This document shows, piece by piece, positions 1 through 8,071 of a stretch of DNA of 64,000 nt (positions are counted from its first letter, which is position 1; every line of letters starts with the position of its first letter). The stretch covers positions 7,858-71,857 of the forward strand of contig JBAZGS010000006.1 of assembly GCA_041652755.1 (NCBI GenBank), read 5' to 3'. The notes under the pieces were generated by a model. It ran no database searches, was not told the DNA's origin, and saw only the letters and a program-made list of their open reading frames with translations. Position numbers and translations under genes: made by a program. This DNA is from JAQTTT01 sp041652755. Lineage in GTDB: Archaea > Nanobdellota > Nanobdellia > Tiddalikarchaeales > Tiddalikarchaeaceae.

Positions 1-71
1 ATCTCATAAAAAAAAATAAGCGCTGCGTCAATACCTGAAAATAATACTATAAGCAATAATAATGCATTCAT
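1..71 (-). CDS. 5' end of a gene cut by the window edge (hydrophobic N-terminus)
   Basis: Reading leftwards from an ATG at 71 gives 23 open codons without a stop up to the window edge, starting MNALLLLIVLFSG. The start is hydrophobic, so this is probably a membrane or exported protein. A TATA-like box centred 26 nt upstream supports an expressed leaderless gene starting here; an ATG at 67 is in another frame. Nothing can be said about function because only the first residues are inside the window. Confidence 0.42.
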   Translation of the reverse strand, partial: MNALLLLIVLFSGIDAALIFFYE

Positions 72-90
72 TAATAGATTGGGTTAAAGT

Positions 91-103
91 TTTTATTTTT
101 AAA
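91..103 (-). promoter_or_regulatory. TATA-like box for the partial gene at 1-71
   Basis: On the minus strand the A/T run TTTAAAAATAAAA is centred about 26 nt upstream of the ATG at 71. This matches archaeal TATA spacing for a transcript that starts at the ATG. Seen directly; its function is inferred. Confidence 0.4.
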
Positions 104-168
104 CATTGCTATTAAGTGTTTTTTTAAATAAAAATATTTAAAGCCTTAGAAACTCTTCAATTAAGACT

Positions 169-501
169 ATGAAAGAATGCAGCAAATGCCATTTTGTACT
201 GGAGAACAATGATGATGCTGCTAAGGTTTCAAAAATGCTTAAGATAAAAAAATCAAACCTTGATAATTCAACTTACCCAATCTTAGTTGCTGACTTTAAT
301 TGCAAAAAATGCAATAAAACTATTCATGTCAAATGGAGCGAGATTAATGATGAGTTTAGCCTTACAAAATGCCCTGATTGCAACAGCGATTTGACTGTTT
401 CATTATTCTTAGGTGTGATGAATGGGTTTAATCTTAAAAGCGTGTGCTTTTCATGCTACAGCGAAATAGGCAGGGGCACTATTGGCTGTTTTCAGAAATA
501 G
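169..501 (+). CDS. Small zinc-ribbon protein, unknown function
   Basis: A 110-residue protein with four CxxC pairs (C4/C7, C45/C48, C68/C71, C93/C96) and one more Cys near the end. This pattern is enough for two structural zinc sites. There is no signal peptide or membrane segment, so it is probably cytoplasmic. The gene converges on the next gene and overlaps its end by 10 nt. I do not recognise the family. Nucleic-acid or protein binding is the usual role of such ribbons, but that is only inference. Confidence 0.7.
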   Translation: MKECSKCHFVLENNDDAAKVSKMLKIKKSNLDNSTYPILVADFNCKKCNKTIHVKWSEINDEFSLTKCPDCNSDLTVSLFLGVMNGFNLKSVCFSCYSEIGRGTIGCFQK

Positions 502-1055
502 AATTCAACGTTTGGCTTTTTAGGCTCTTCCTTTTTAGGCTGAGGCTCATCGTTTCCAAAGATAAAGAATGAATCATTTGGCTTCTTTTCCTGGCTAGGC
601 ATCTTAGTATATTCAGGCTTTAAAGCATAATCTTCGCTCCCGTACTCTGGCTTAAATGTGTACTCATCCTTGCCGTATTCTTTCTTGGCATAGGGTCCAG
701 GGTTATATTCTTCTCCATATAATGGCTTCTCAGGCTCAGTTCTTGGATAATCAACCCTTGGCGCTTGATACTCATCCCTGGAATATTGCGTGTATTCTTT
801 TTTGTCATACTCATTGTTAAGCAGTTCAGCAAATTTTTTATCATGAACCTTTAAAAACATGTCAATTGAATCCCTTAAAGCTCTTGCTTCATCTGGATTT
901 AGCTTAAATGCGCTTTTAATGCTTGATTGTTCTCCAATTTTTAAAAAAAAGCTTCCTTCAACTGGGTAATCCCTTTCAATCCTTGGTTCTTCAGCATCTA
1001 TTTCAATAAAAGTCCTATTATCCTTCCAAAAATGAGTTTTTTTGAATATCTTCAT
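492..1055 (-). CDS. Unknown protein with Tyr/Glu/Pro-rich tail
   Basis: A 187-residue protein in two parts. Residues 1-80 look like a folded alpha/beta domain ending in a helix (LNPDEARALRDSIDMFL). Residues 80-187 are low-complexity, rich in Tyr, Glu, Lys and Pro, with repeated EY/DY/PEY units, and end in aromatic residues (VEFYF). The tail is probably disordered. No signal peptide. A short charged domain with an acidic, aromatic-tipped tail recalls single-stranded-nucleic-acid-binding proteins, but I see no diagnostic motif, so the function is unknown. Confidence 0.65.
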   Translation of the reverse strand: MKIFKKTHFWKDNRTFIEIDAEEPRIERDYPVEGSFFLKIGEQSSIKSAFKLNPDEARALRDSIDMFLKVHDKKFAELLNNEYDKKEYTQYSRDEYQAPRVDYPRTEPEKPLYGEEYNPGPYAKKEYGKDEYTFKPEYGSEDYALKPEYTKMPSQEKKPNDSFFIFGNDEPQPKKEEPKKPNVEFYF

Positions 1056-1117
1056 GGCTTAAAGGAATTAATCCAGCATTTTTATAGTTTTTCAAGCATT
1101 AAATATTGTTGTTAATT

Positions 1118-3742
1118 TCATTGCCAAAACCTTCTTGTTCTTATGAACTTTTTCTCTTCTTCTATTATGTCTTTTATTAGCTCATCTTCAGACTTGTTCA
1201 AATACAATACCCTTTTTGCATTATTAACTCCAACTCCGTAGCCTGCTACTGCAAAGCATGCCTTAATGCCGTAGCCAAGGAATAATTCAGCTGTGTCATT
1301 AATCATCTTCTCTGTTCTTTCACGATTAGGCTCTAAAAAGCTTATAGTTTTTGCTTGGCAGAAAGGACATTTGGTGTAGGGAAAGGATTGGACCTGGAAA
1401 TTGCCTAATTCTTTTTTGCAGTTATTGCACAAAAAGTTAAAAGTTTTTTCCATCAGCCTTTTTTTGACTAGTTCAAGAACTTCGAAATCATCCTCCCCTC
1501 TTAACAGTATTCCTCCAAAGCTTCCGTGATTCAACCCATTTATTGCAAAAATTGACAAATTATTGTCTATAGAGTAAACTATTTTTGAGCTCTCCATAAC
1601 TTTTTTTGCGCCATAAAGGTTCATTTTCTCCCTTATCACTTCATTCATTGTTTCTTTGAAAACGTAAGTGCCCTCATAAGCTTTGACAATGCTTGCCATT
1701 CTTGCACCCATATATTCAGCGCCTTTTTGTATTATTCCGAAACGCTGGCCAACATTGAAGAATCTCATGTGAAAAATTGTTGAATTCTTAACGCTTAGCC
1801 TGACTAAATCATTAATCATTTGGGGTTTCAGCTCATTCATGATTTGCTTGAAAGAGCTGAAATTAAAGCTTTTTGGCAAAGTGAAGATTATCCTGTAAGG
1901 GTCTGCTTTTGCTGCAATGTTGTAGCCTGTTCTCGCTCCGAGTATGCTTGACAAAGCCATTGACAACGCTTCGTTTATTCTTGAGCCATTGCATGAATTG
2001 ATTATTATCTTATCTTCATAATGCTCAATGTATAATATTTTAGAATCAGGTATTATTTTATCTTTGTAATATTTTTTTCTTAATTTTCCGACAGTAAATG
2101 CAACTTTCCTGCTTACAGGTATTAATTCTCCAGTCCATGACGGCACTGCTGCGCTGCTAGGCTTAGTTCTTGCAACGCTGATAATATCATCTTTTATTTC
2201 AAGTATTTGCCATGGCTCGCCTTTCATTATTATTTCACTATTTGGCAGGCAGTACTGGGAAACAAAGGATTCGTCAAGGGTTCCAATCCTTGCCCTTGTT
2301 TCTGTGCTTATTACTTTGTAAGTCTTAAGATCAGGTATTGTTGAAATGCTTTCAAAATAATAATAGAATGATTTGTTTTCCAACGCCATTTTTTTGCCGT
2401 TGACTTTTAAGTACCTTAATTTTTCCAAGAATTTCAAGAAATCAAGCAACTCCTCCTCAGTTATCTTAAATGAGTAGCTCTTGTTTATGCATTTCAGCAA
2501 TTGCTCAAAAGTTATTTTTGAATCATCTTTCAAAAATCCGATTATTTGGTGCGCCAAAACATCTAATGAATTCTTTGGAATCAGAGGCTTTTCTAGATAA
2601 TTCTTCTTTAATAGTGACATAATTGCGGTTGATTCCAAATAATCATCATCATTAATTGTGAGTATTGCTCCGTTGCTTTTTTTGTAATACGCGTGCCCGC
2701 TTCTTCCAATCCTTTGAACTAATTTGCTTACTTGCCTAGGGCTCATGAATTGAATGACTAAATCAATGCTTCCTACATCAATCCCTAACTCCATTGAGCT
2801 TGTTGCAATAATTGCCTTTAAATTGCCCTCCCTTAGCTCATCTTCCATCATTATTCTTTGCTTTTTTGCAAGTGATGAATGATGAAGCCCTAATTTCAGC
2901 TCAGGAAATAATTTATTAATAGAGTAGGAAAGTATCTCTGCTTGCTGCCTAGTGTTTACGAAAATTATTGCCTTCTTTGACTTGCTTAAAAGCTCTTTCA
3001 TTCTTAATATTGAATTAAGCAAGTGCACTGAAATTCCTGCTTTTTTTGCCAACTCCTTATTATCTGCTGAATTGTTCGGTTTTTCTACAATAATGCTTGT
3101 CTCTTTTGGCTCATTAATATTTACTAATTCGCATTCGCGCTTGTTGCATAAGAATTTTTTAACCTCATTCATGTCAGCTATTGTTGCACTTATTCCAATT
3201 CTTTTATAGCCAGCGAATCTTTCAAGCCTTTCAAGACCTAAAGACAATTGGGCTCCTCGCTTGCTAGCTAAAAGTTCATGGATTTCGTCAACTATCACGA
3301 ATTTCACGCTTTTTAGGTTAGTTTTCATCTGCTCGCTTAAAAACATTGACTGCAAAGATTCAGGAGTTGTGATTAAAATATTCGGAGGATTCATTGCCTG
3401 CTTTTTTCTTTGATAACTCGTTGTGTCTCCATGCCTAATCTCTGCCCTTAAGCCTAAGAATTTCGCAAAATCAACTATTCTTTTGTAAATATCCCTATTT
3501 AAGCTCTTGGTTGGAGCAATGTATAAAATCTTCAAGCCCTCTCCTTTGCCAGCTATTAATTCAAAAACTGGCAAAATTGCAGCCAAAGTCTTGCCATAAC
3601 CTGTTGGCGCAGTGATTAAAACATTCTTTCCTGATATGATTAAAGGAATGGATTTTTTCTGAACACTAGTAAGCTCTGCTATATTATTATTTTTCAGCCA
3701 TTCACTTATTTTGCTACTAGTCATCTTCATAGCTTTAGACAT
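1118..3742 (-). CDS. lhr: Lhr-family superfamily 2 ATP-dependent helicase
   Basis: An 874-residue DExH helicase of the Lhr group, which translocates on ssDNA and unwinds DNA or RNA:DNA hybrids in repair. Visible motifs: Walker A APTGYGKT at 45-52, DEIHELLASKRG (Lhr-type motif II with the SKRG extension), SATI (motif III) and QRIGRSGH (motif VI), followed by the long Lhr-core C-terminal region. Near the C-terminus two Cys pairs (CNNC and CPFC) form a probable zinc site. The length agrees with archaeal Lhr-core proteins. Alternative starts are Met5 and Met7. It stands alone on this strand; an SbcD-related phosphoesterase lies 3 kb away. Confidence 0.88.
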   Translation of the reverse strand: MSKAMKMTSSKISEWLKNNNIAELTSVQKKSIPLIISGKNVLITAPTGYGKTLAAILPVFELIAGKGEGLKILYIAPTKSLNRDIYKRIVDFAKFLGLRAEIRHGDTTSYQRKKQAMNPPNILITTPESLQSMFLSEQMKTNLKSVKFVIVDEIHELLASKRGAQLSLGLERLERFAGYKRIGISATIADMNEVKKFLCNKRECELVNINEPKETSIIVEKPNNSADNKELAKKAGISVHLLNSILRMKELLSKSKKAIIFVNTRQQAEILSYSINKLFPELKLGLHHSSLAKKQRIMMEDELREGNLKAIIATSSMELGIDVGSIDLVIQFMSPRQVSKLVQRIGRSGHAYYKKSNGAILTINDDDYLESTAIMSLLKKNYLEKPLIPKNSLDVLAHQIIGFLKDDSKITFEQLLKCINKSYSFKITEEELLDFLKFLEKLRYLKVNGKKMALENKSFYYYFESISTIPDLKTYKVISTETRARIGTLDESFVSQYCLPNSEIIMKGEPWQILEIKDDIISVARTKPSSAAVPSWTGELIPVSRKVAFTVGKLRKKYYKDKIIPDSKILYIEHYEDKIIINSCNGSRINEALSMALSSILGARTGYNIAAKADPYRIIFTLPKSFNFSSFKQIMNELKPQMINDLVRLSVKNSTIFHMRFFNVGQRFGIIQKGAEYMGARMASIVKAYEGTYVFKETMNEVIREKMNLYGAKKVMESSKIVYSIDNNLSIFAINGLNHGSFGGILLRGEDDFEVLELVKKRLMEKTFNFLCNNCKKELGNFQVQSFPYTKCPFCQAKTISFLEPNRERTEKMINDTAELFLGYGIKACFAVAGYGVGVNNAKRVLYLNKSEDELIKDIIEEEKKFIRTRRFWQ

Positions 3743-3819
3743 TAATCAATTTAAAAAGTTTCATTTAATTTTGTGGTTAGCAATTTTTAAATAATCATGA
3801 ATTCATTATTTATACTATT

Positions 3820-5049
3820 ATGGAAAAAGTTTTTTTGAAAGTTTTAAGCGAAATTAAGCCTAGCAATGAAGAGACTAAAATGCTTAATGAGGTTTCAAGC
3901 AAGATTATTAAAGTTTTAGAAAAAAATGCGAAAGAATTAGGAGTTAATATTCAAGCTGTTCTTGGCGGAAGCGCTTCAAGAGGCACTAACATGAAAGGGA
4001 ATTTTGACCTAGATTTTTTTGTAAGGTTTGATTCAGAAAAAGATATTATTGAGCATTATAAATTACTGATTACTAAAAGCTTTGACGGCTTTAAAATAGT
4101 TCACGGCACAAGAGAGTATTTTAATGGAATTTTTGAAGGCTACAAGGTCGAGTTCGTTCCAAGCATCAAATATGATTCGCCTAACAAGGCTAAAAACTCA
4201 GCAGATATCAGTTTTTTTCACATAGATTATTTGAAAAAAAAATTTGACAAAAATCCTGAATTAAAAAATGAAGTATTATTGCTTAAGCAGTTTTTGAAAG
4301 CCAATGACATCTATGGCGCTGAAAGCGCAAGAAGCGGTTTTTCTGGCTACGTTTGCGAGCTGTTGATTATTTATTTCAAAGGATTTTATAACCTTTTGGA
4401 ATATTTCGAGGTTGCTAAGCCTAAAGTGGTTGTTGATATTGAAAAGCATTATAAAAGCAGCGATGATGCAATAAAAGCGTTTAACAAGAACAAGATTAGC
4501 GGACCCTTGTTAGTTGTTGACCCTCAGCTTCCCCTAAGGAATGCTGCATCCTGCGTTTCAATGACTAGTTTTTCTGAGTTCATTTTCAAGGCAAGGCTTT
4601 TTTTAAGAACTAATGACCCTAAATTGTTCAACATCAGAGGAATTAAATTAAGTCTTGTTAGGGAAAGAAGCTTAAGGAGAGGGACTAAACTCATTGCTTT
4701 TAAATTAAAAAAAGAAGGGGATTTTGACATTTTAAAAGCTAAGGCTTTAAGGAAGCTTAATCAAATAGAAAGCAGCTTAGAAAAGGAAGGTTTTGGAATA
4801 TACTCTTATGGTGTGACAGATGACTCTTATGCTTATTTTGAATTAGAATCCATTAAGGTGTCAAAGGCAAAGAAGCATTTTGGCCCAGTTGTTTGGTGCG
4901 AGCCTAATAATTTCTCAGAATTTGTGAAAAAATGGAGCATTCATGGCATTTCAAAGCCTTACGTTTTTGGCAATAAATTAGTTGTTGATGTTTTAAGAAC
5001 TGAGGATTCTAAAGATTTTATTAAAAAAATGCTGGCTGATTATTTATGA
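3820..5049 (+). CDS. cca: CCA tRNA nucleotidyltransferase, archaeal class I
   Basis: A 409-residue enzyme that adds or repairs the 3' CCA of tRNAs using CTP and ATP. The nucleotidyltransferase signature is clear: GGSASRGTNMKGNFDLDFFV at residues 49-68, with the catalytic Asp pair in DLD, followed by the third-carboxylate strand (YKVEFVPS). The C-terminal half keeps the archaeal tail region (FGPVVWCEP). The tRNAs in this window do not encode CCA, so the enzyme is needed. An A/T box (TTTTAAATAATC) lies about 29 nt upstream of the ATG. The stop overlaps the next start (ATGA), so the two genes are probably translationally coupled. Confidence 0.95.
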   Translation: MEKVFLKVLSEIKPSNEETKMLNEVSSKIIKVLEKNAKELGVNIQAVLGGSASRGTNMKGNFDLDFFVRFDSEKDIIEHYKLLITKSFDGFKIVHGTREYFNGIFEGYKVEFVPSIKYDSPNKAKNSADISFFHIDYLKKKFDKNPELKNEVLLLKQFLKANDIYGAESARSGFSGYVCELLIIYFKGFYNLLEYFEVAKPKVVVDIEKHYKSSDDAIKAFNKNKISGPLLVVDPQLPLRNAASCVSMTSFSEFIFKARLFLRTNDPKLFNIRGIKLSLVRERSLRRGTKLIAFKLKKEGDFDILKAKALRKLNQIESSLEKEGFGIYSYGVTDDSYAYFELESIKVSKAKKHFGPVVWCEPNNFSEFVKKWSIHGISKPYVFGNKLVVDVLRTEDSKDFIKKMLADYL

Positions 5050-5882
5050 AAAGAGAATTTTACAGCTCTTACATTGAAAGGTTTGGTAAAGAATTCACTG
5101 ATGAATTGATTGCAAAAATTAACACTCCTTACACTCAATACTTAAGAGTTAACACTTTAAAGATTATACCTGAAGAACTGATTGCAAGACTCAGATACAA
5201 AGGCTTTGTGTTAGAAGAACAAGAAGAGCTTGATTATTGCTTTAAGATAGTAAAGAAACCTTTTGCTTTAAGCTCAACTGAAGAGTATTTGCTTGGTTAT
5301 TTTTACCTGCAGGATAAGGCAAGCATGATTAGCGTTAATGAGCTGAATGCTAAAGAGACTGATTTAGTGCTTGATTCTTGCGGAGCTCCAGGAGGAAAAG
5401 CAACATTGCTTTCCCAGCTAATGAACAATAAAGGCGCAATCATCTCAATTGACAATAAGTCTGAAAGGCTTAAAGCTGAAGTTTTTAACATTCAAAGGCT
5501 TGGCTGCATCAACATTGCAAGCTTTGAAATGGATGCCTTGAAAGTGAAAAGGCTGGATTTAAAGTTTGACAAAGTGTTGCTTGATGCACCATGTAGTGCA
5601 ACTGGCACTATGTGGAAGGAGAAGAAAAGAATGAAGTCAGTGAATAAGCATTTGGTGTCAGAGCATTCGATTTTGCAGAAAAAATTAATCAAAAGCTGCT
5701 ATGATGTTTTAAAAAAAGGGGGAGTAATGCTTTATTCCACCTGCAGCCTTGAAGCTGAAGAAAATGAAGAAAATGCTGCTTATGCAGAGAGCATTGGATT
5801 AAAAAAATTAAAGGAAAAATATTTCTTCCCGAACGTTGACGACACTATAGGATTTTATTATTGCCTGCTTAAGAAATCATGA
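5046..5882 (+). CDS. RsmB/Nop2-family RNA (cytosine-C5)-methyltransferase
   Basis: A 278-residue SAM-dependent m5C methyltransferase acting on rRNA or tRNA. It has the SAM-binding loop (DSCGAPGGKA), motif IV with the release Cys (DAPCSATGTMW) and motif VI with the nucleophilic Cys (YSTCSLEAEENE). The protein has the short N-terminal segment usual for archaeal members and no PUA domain. It overlaps cca by 4 nt (ATGA), so both act in one RNA-maturation operon. Whether the target is tRNA (like archaeal Trm4) or rRNA cannot be told from sequence alone. Confidence 0.9.
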   Translation: MKREFYSSYIERFGKEFTDELIAKINTPYTQYLRVNTLKIIPEELIARLRYKGFVLEEQEELDYCFKIVKKPFALSSTEEYLLGYFYLQDKASMISVNELNAKETDLVLDSCGAPGGKATLLSQLMNNKGAIISIDNKSERLKAEVFNIQRLGCINIASFEMDALKVKRLDLKFDKVLLDAPCSATGTMWKEKKRMKSVNKHLVSEHSILQKKLIKSCYDVLKKGGVMLYSTCSLEAEENEENAAYAESIGLKKLKEKYFFPNVDDTIGFYYCLLKKS

Positions 5883-6317
5883 GATGTAATAATTATTTTT
5901 TATCTCTTCAATTTTCCAGTTCTTTATCATCTCTTCGCATAGTTTTTTTTTCATGGGATTATATTTTTTTAAACAGTAATTCACTGAAGATTTTATTGAA
6001 TTCATCATATCTTGCTCATCACTTAACATTGATTTTTTTATCTGCCAACTAAGCAGGGATAACTCTTTGATGTTTTCATAAATCTCTTCCTTAATTGCTG
6101 AAGTAATCATTTTTGACTCATGATTTTCTATGACATTTTTTGGGGAAATTATCTGCATTAATTCAGCTTTATGGCTGCTTAATTTTTTGATTATTTGGAT
6201 TAATATTTGGTTTACCATTGGCTCTCCTTTTTTTAAATGAAGATTAAACTCTTTTTTTAATGCTTCATAATCAATTCCGCTGCTTGTTAATTTCTTTAAT
6301 AATTCTGATTTTTTCAT
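5877..6317 (-). CDS. Unknown helical protein
   Basis: A 146-residue, Lys-rich and probably all-helical soluble protein. The first part (KSELLKKLTSSGIDYEALKKEF) resembles a small helical repeat or helix-turn-helix; there are no Cys pairs, signal or membrane segments. It is divergent from the NIP7-like gene, with interleaved TATA boxes between them, and its 3' end overlaps the methyltransferase end by 6 nt. I do not recognise a family. Confidence 0.6.
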   Translation of the reverse strand: MKKSELLKKLTSSGIDYEALKKEFNLHLKKGEPMVNQILIQIIKKLSSHKAELMQIISPKNVIENHESKMITSAIKEEIYENIKELSLLSWQIKKSMLSDEQDMMNSIKSSVNYCLKKYNPMKKKLCEEMIKNWKIEEIKNNYYIS

Positions 6318-6322
6318 AGTAT

Positions 6323-6349
6323 TTTTTAAAGCATGGCGCTTTTTATAAC
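6323..6349. promoter_or_regulatory. Interleaved divergent TATA boxes
   Basis: TTTTTAAA at 6323-6330 lies about 27 nt before the plus-strand ATG at 6354. GTTATAAAA on the minus strand (6341-6349) lies about 28 nt before the minus-strand ATG at 6317. Both spacings fit leaderless archaeal promoters, so two start sites share a gap of 36 nt. This supports choosing 6354, not the upstream ATG at 6333, as the plus-strand start. Confidence 0.45.
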
Positions 6350-6353
6350 TATT

Positions 6354-6794
6354 ATGATTGATGATGTTATTAAGTCTTTTAAGGAGGATTTTGCAGCTGA
6401 ACCTAGCATTCCTAAAAATGCTGAATTCTTCAATGATTCATTGATTATAATGAGTGAGGGGTTAAAGAATCTTAAGCTAAAAAGCGGCCAAATTTACTCC
6501 AAAGGGCTTATTATTTTTAAAAAAAAAGCCTTCAGTTACTTGATTAGCTTTAATAAAAAAAAAATAAAGAATTACTTGGTGCTTAATGAAAAAAGCAGTT
6601 TTCTTTTCACATGCAACAGGACTATATTCCTTAAGGGTGTTAATAAAAAGCAAGGAAGAGGGCCTAATTACGTTGTTTTCAATGGCAATGATGAACTTTT
6701 AGGAATAGCTTACAGGGAAAAATCAGGGCTTAAAAACAAGGTTAATATTGGGTATTATTTGAACCAGGATAATATGAAAGAACCTGCTTTTTAA
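6354..6794 (+). CDS. NIP7-like protein (pre-PUA plus PUA), 60S/50S biogenesis family
   Basis: A 146-residue protein whose parts follow the order of eukaryotic/archaeal NIP7: an N-terminal helix region, a segment 'LIIMSEGLKNL..SGQIYSKGLIIF' like the NIP7 N-domain strand, then a PUA-like end (SSFLFTCNRTIFLKGV ... YVVFNGNDELLGIAY). NIP7 binds pre-rRNA through its PUA domain. The match is by memory of the family pattern, with weak identity, so an unrelated PUA protein is possible. An ATG at 6333 would add seven residues, but the TATA spacing favours 6354. Its end overlaps the convergent phosphoesterase end by 4 nt. Confidence 0.5.
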   Translation: MIDDVIKSFKEDFAAEPSIPKNAEFFNDSLIIMSEGLKNLKLKSGQIYSKGLIIFKKKAFSYLISFNKKKIKNYLVLNEKSSFLFTCNRTIFLKGVNKKQGRGPNYVVFNGNDELLGIAYREKSGLKNKVNIGYYLNQDNMKEPAF

Positions 6795-7474
6795 ATAATC
6801 TTTAAATGGTTAATAGTGATTGATTCTTTAAGCTTTATGTAATTTTTTAGCGGCCCATTCTTTTCATTGCTTCCTAGGAAAAACTCGTTGAATGCGGGAA
6901 AGGATATTAAAATTTTTATTGATGTTTTAATTTTCTTAATTGAATAAAATTTTTCATTGTCAAAACTGTAAAAATTCCATGTTTTCAGCCTTGTTGTTTT
7001 TCCCAAATAATTTCTGAATTCGTAATTTGAATGAAAATGCCCAATTATCAAAGTTTCTGCATTAATTAATGCTTCCTTGCTGGGCATTTTATGCCCATGA
7101 ATAAACAAGTAATCATCAAGCAATAACTCATTTTTTACGGTTATGTTTTCAAAAATTTTTGCATACTTTTCTATTAAACCATCATGATTGCCTTTGATTA
7201 TTATTATTTCATTAAAAATCTTTGACAGTTCTGCCAGGAAATCCGTGATGCTTTTTTTATAGCTGCTAATTATATCATCCTTTAAATCCCCTAATATTAT
7301 TAGTTTACATATTTTTTTTTTTGCAAACTTTATAATTTTTAGCATCTTTTTTGTTTGAGAAAAAATAGTGTAACCTTTGGATTGCAGCCCTTTTTCAAAA
7401 CCTATATGCAAATCAGAAATCACCAAATAATCCTTTATTATTGCCATTGGCAAATCTTTTATCAGCTCAATCAT
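6791..7474 (-). CDS. SbcD/Mre11-related metallophosphoesterase (PdeM-like)
   Basis: A 227-residue calcineurin-like phosphoesterase with all metal-site motifs: D21/H23 in SDLHIG, GDLKDD, GNHDG, FIHGHK and IIGHFHSNY. The size and order match the archaeal 'SbcD-related' phosphoesterase family, which is related to bacterial PdeM, a nuclease found with Lhr-type helicases and ligases. A Lhr-type helicase lies 3 kb upstream here, though not in the same operon. It starts next to the HIT gene on the other strand. Role in DNA end processing is inferred. Confidence 0.8.
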   Translation of the reverse strand: MIELIKDLPMAIIKDYLVISDLHIGFEKGLQSKGYTIFSQTKKMLKIIKFAKKKICKLIILGDLKDDIISSYKKSITDFLAELSKIFNEIIIIKGNHDGLIEKYAKIFENITVKNELLLDDYLFIHGHKMPSKEALINAETLIIGHFHSNYEFRNYLGKTTRLKTWNFYSFDNEKFYSIKKIKTSIKILISFPAFNEFFLGSNEKNGPLKNYIKLKESITINHLKII

Positions 7475-7523
7475 GGGTTTTCATAATGTTTTTAATAAGT
7501 TAAATATTTATTTAATGCTTATT

Positions 7524-8069
7524 ATGGCAGAGGAACAGTGTATCTATTGCATGATTGCGCAGAACAAGATTCAAAGCGCTAAAGTTTATGAAGATGAATA
7601 CTGCGTTGCTTTTTTGGATATTAAGCCAGCAACTAAAGGCCATATGCAGGTTATTTCTAAGGCTCATTCGCCTATTTTCATGGAATTAGATGAAGCAACA
7701 AAGAATAAGATGTTTAGCATTGCTTTAAATGTTGGGCAAACAATTGTCAAAAAGCTTGGAGCTACTGGAGTTTCATATATCATTAATGAGGGCATTGGCG
7801 CTGGCCAAAGAGTTGCCCATTCCAGCATTCATGTAATTCCTAGATACGAAAATGACGAAGTTTCTATTGATTGGCCTGACAAGCAGATGAATCAGGAAGA
7901 GCTTTCAAAGTATATCAGCGAAGTTGTTACTCAGATAACTTCACAAAGTGCCCAGCAACCTGGCAACCATAAGCCTGAACTGAAAGCTGCTGATAAAACT
8001 GAAGACAAAAAAGAGCAAAAACCCGAAGAAGTTATTAAGATTAAGCCTAGAATCCCAAAGTATTGGTGA
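7524..8069 (+). CDS. HIT-family protein with an altered catalytic triad
   Basis: A 181-residue histidine-triad-fold protein, normally a nucleotide hydrolase or transferase. It has the N-terminal zinc-type CxxC (C6, C9), the core strand YCVAFLDIKPATKGH and the triad region. In place of HxHxH it reads H99-S-S101-I-H103, so the middle histidine, the usual nucleophile, is Ser. Residues 140-181 are a Lys/Glu-rich tail. I chose the ATG at 7524 because the CxxC follows at once; an in-frame ATG at 7473 would overlap the divergent phosphoesterase start. It may be a binding protein rather than an enzyme. Confidence 0.85.
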   Translation: MAEEQCIYCMIAQNKIQSAKVYEDEYCVAFLDIKPATKGHMQVISKAHSPIFMELDEATKNKMFSIALNVGQTIVKKLGATGVSYIINEGIGAGQRVAHSSIHVIPRYENDEVSIDWPDKQMNQEELSKYISEVVTQITSQSAQQPGNHKPELKAADKTEDKKEQKPEEVIKIKPRIPKYW

Positions 8070-8071
8070 AA

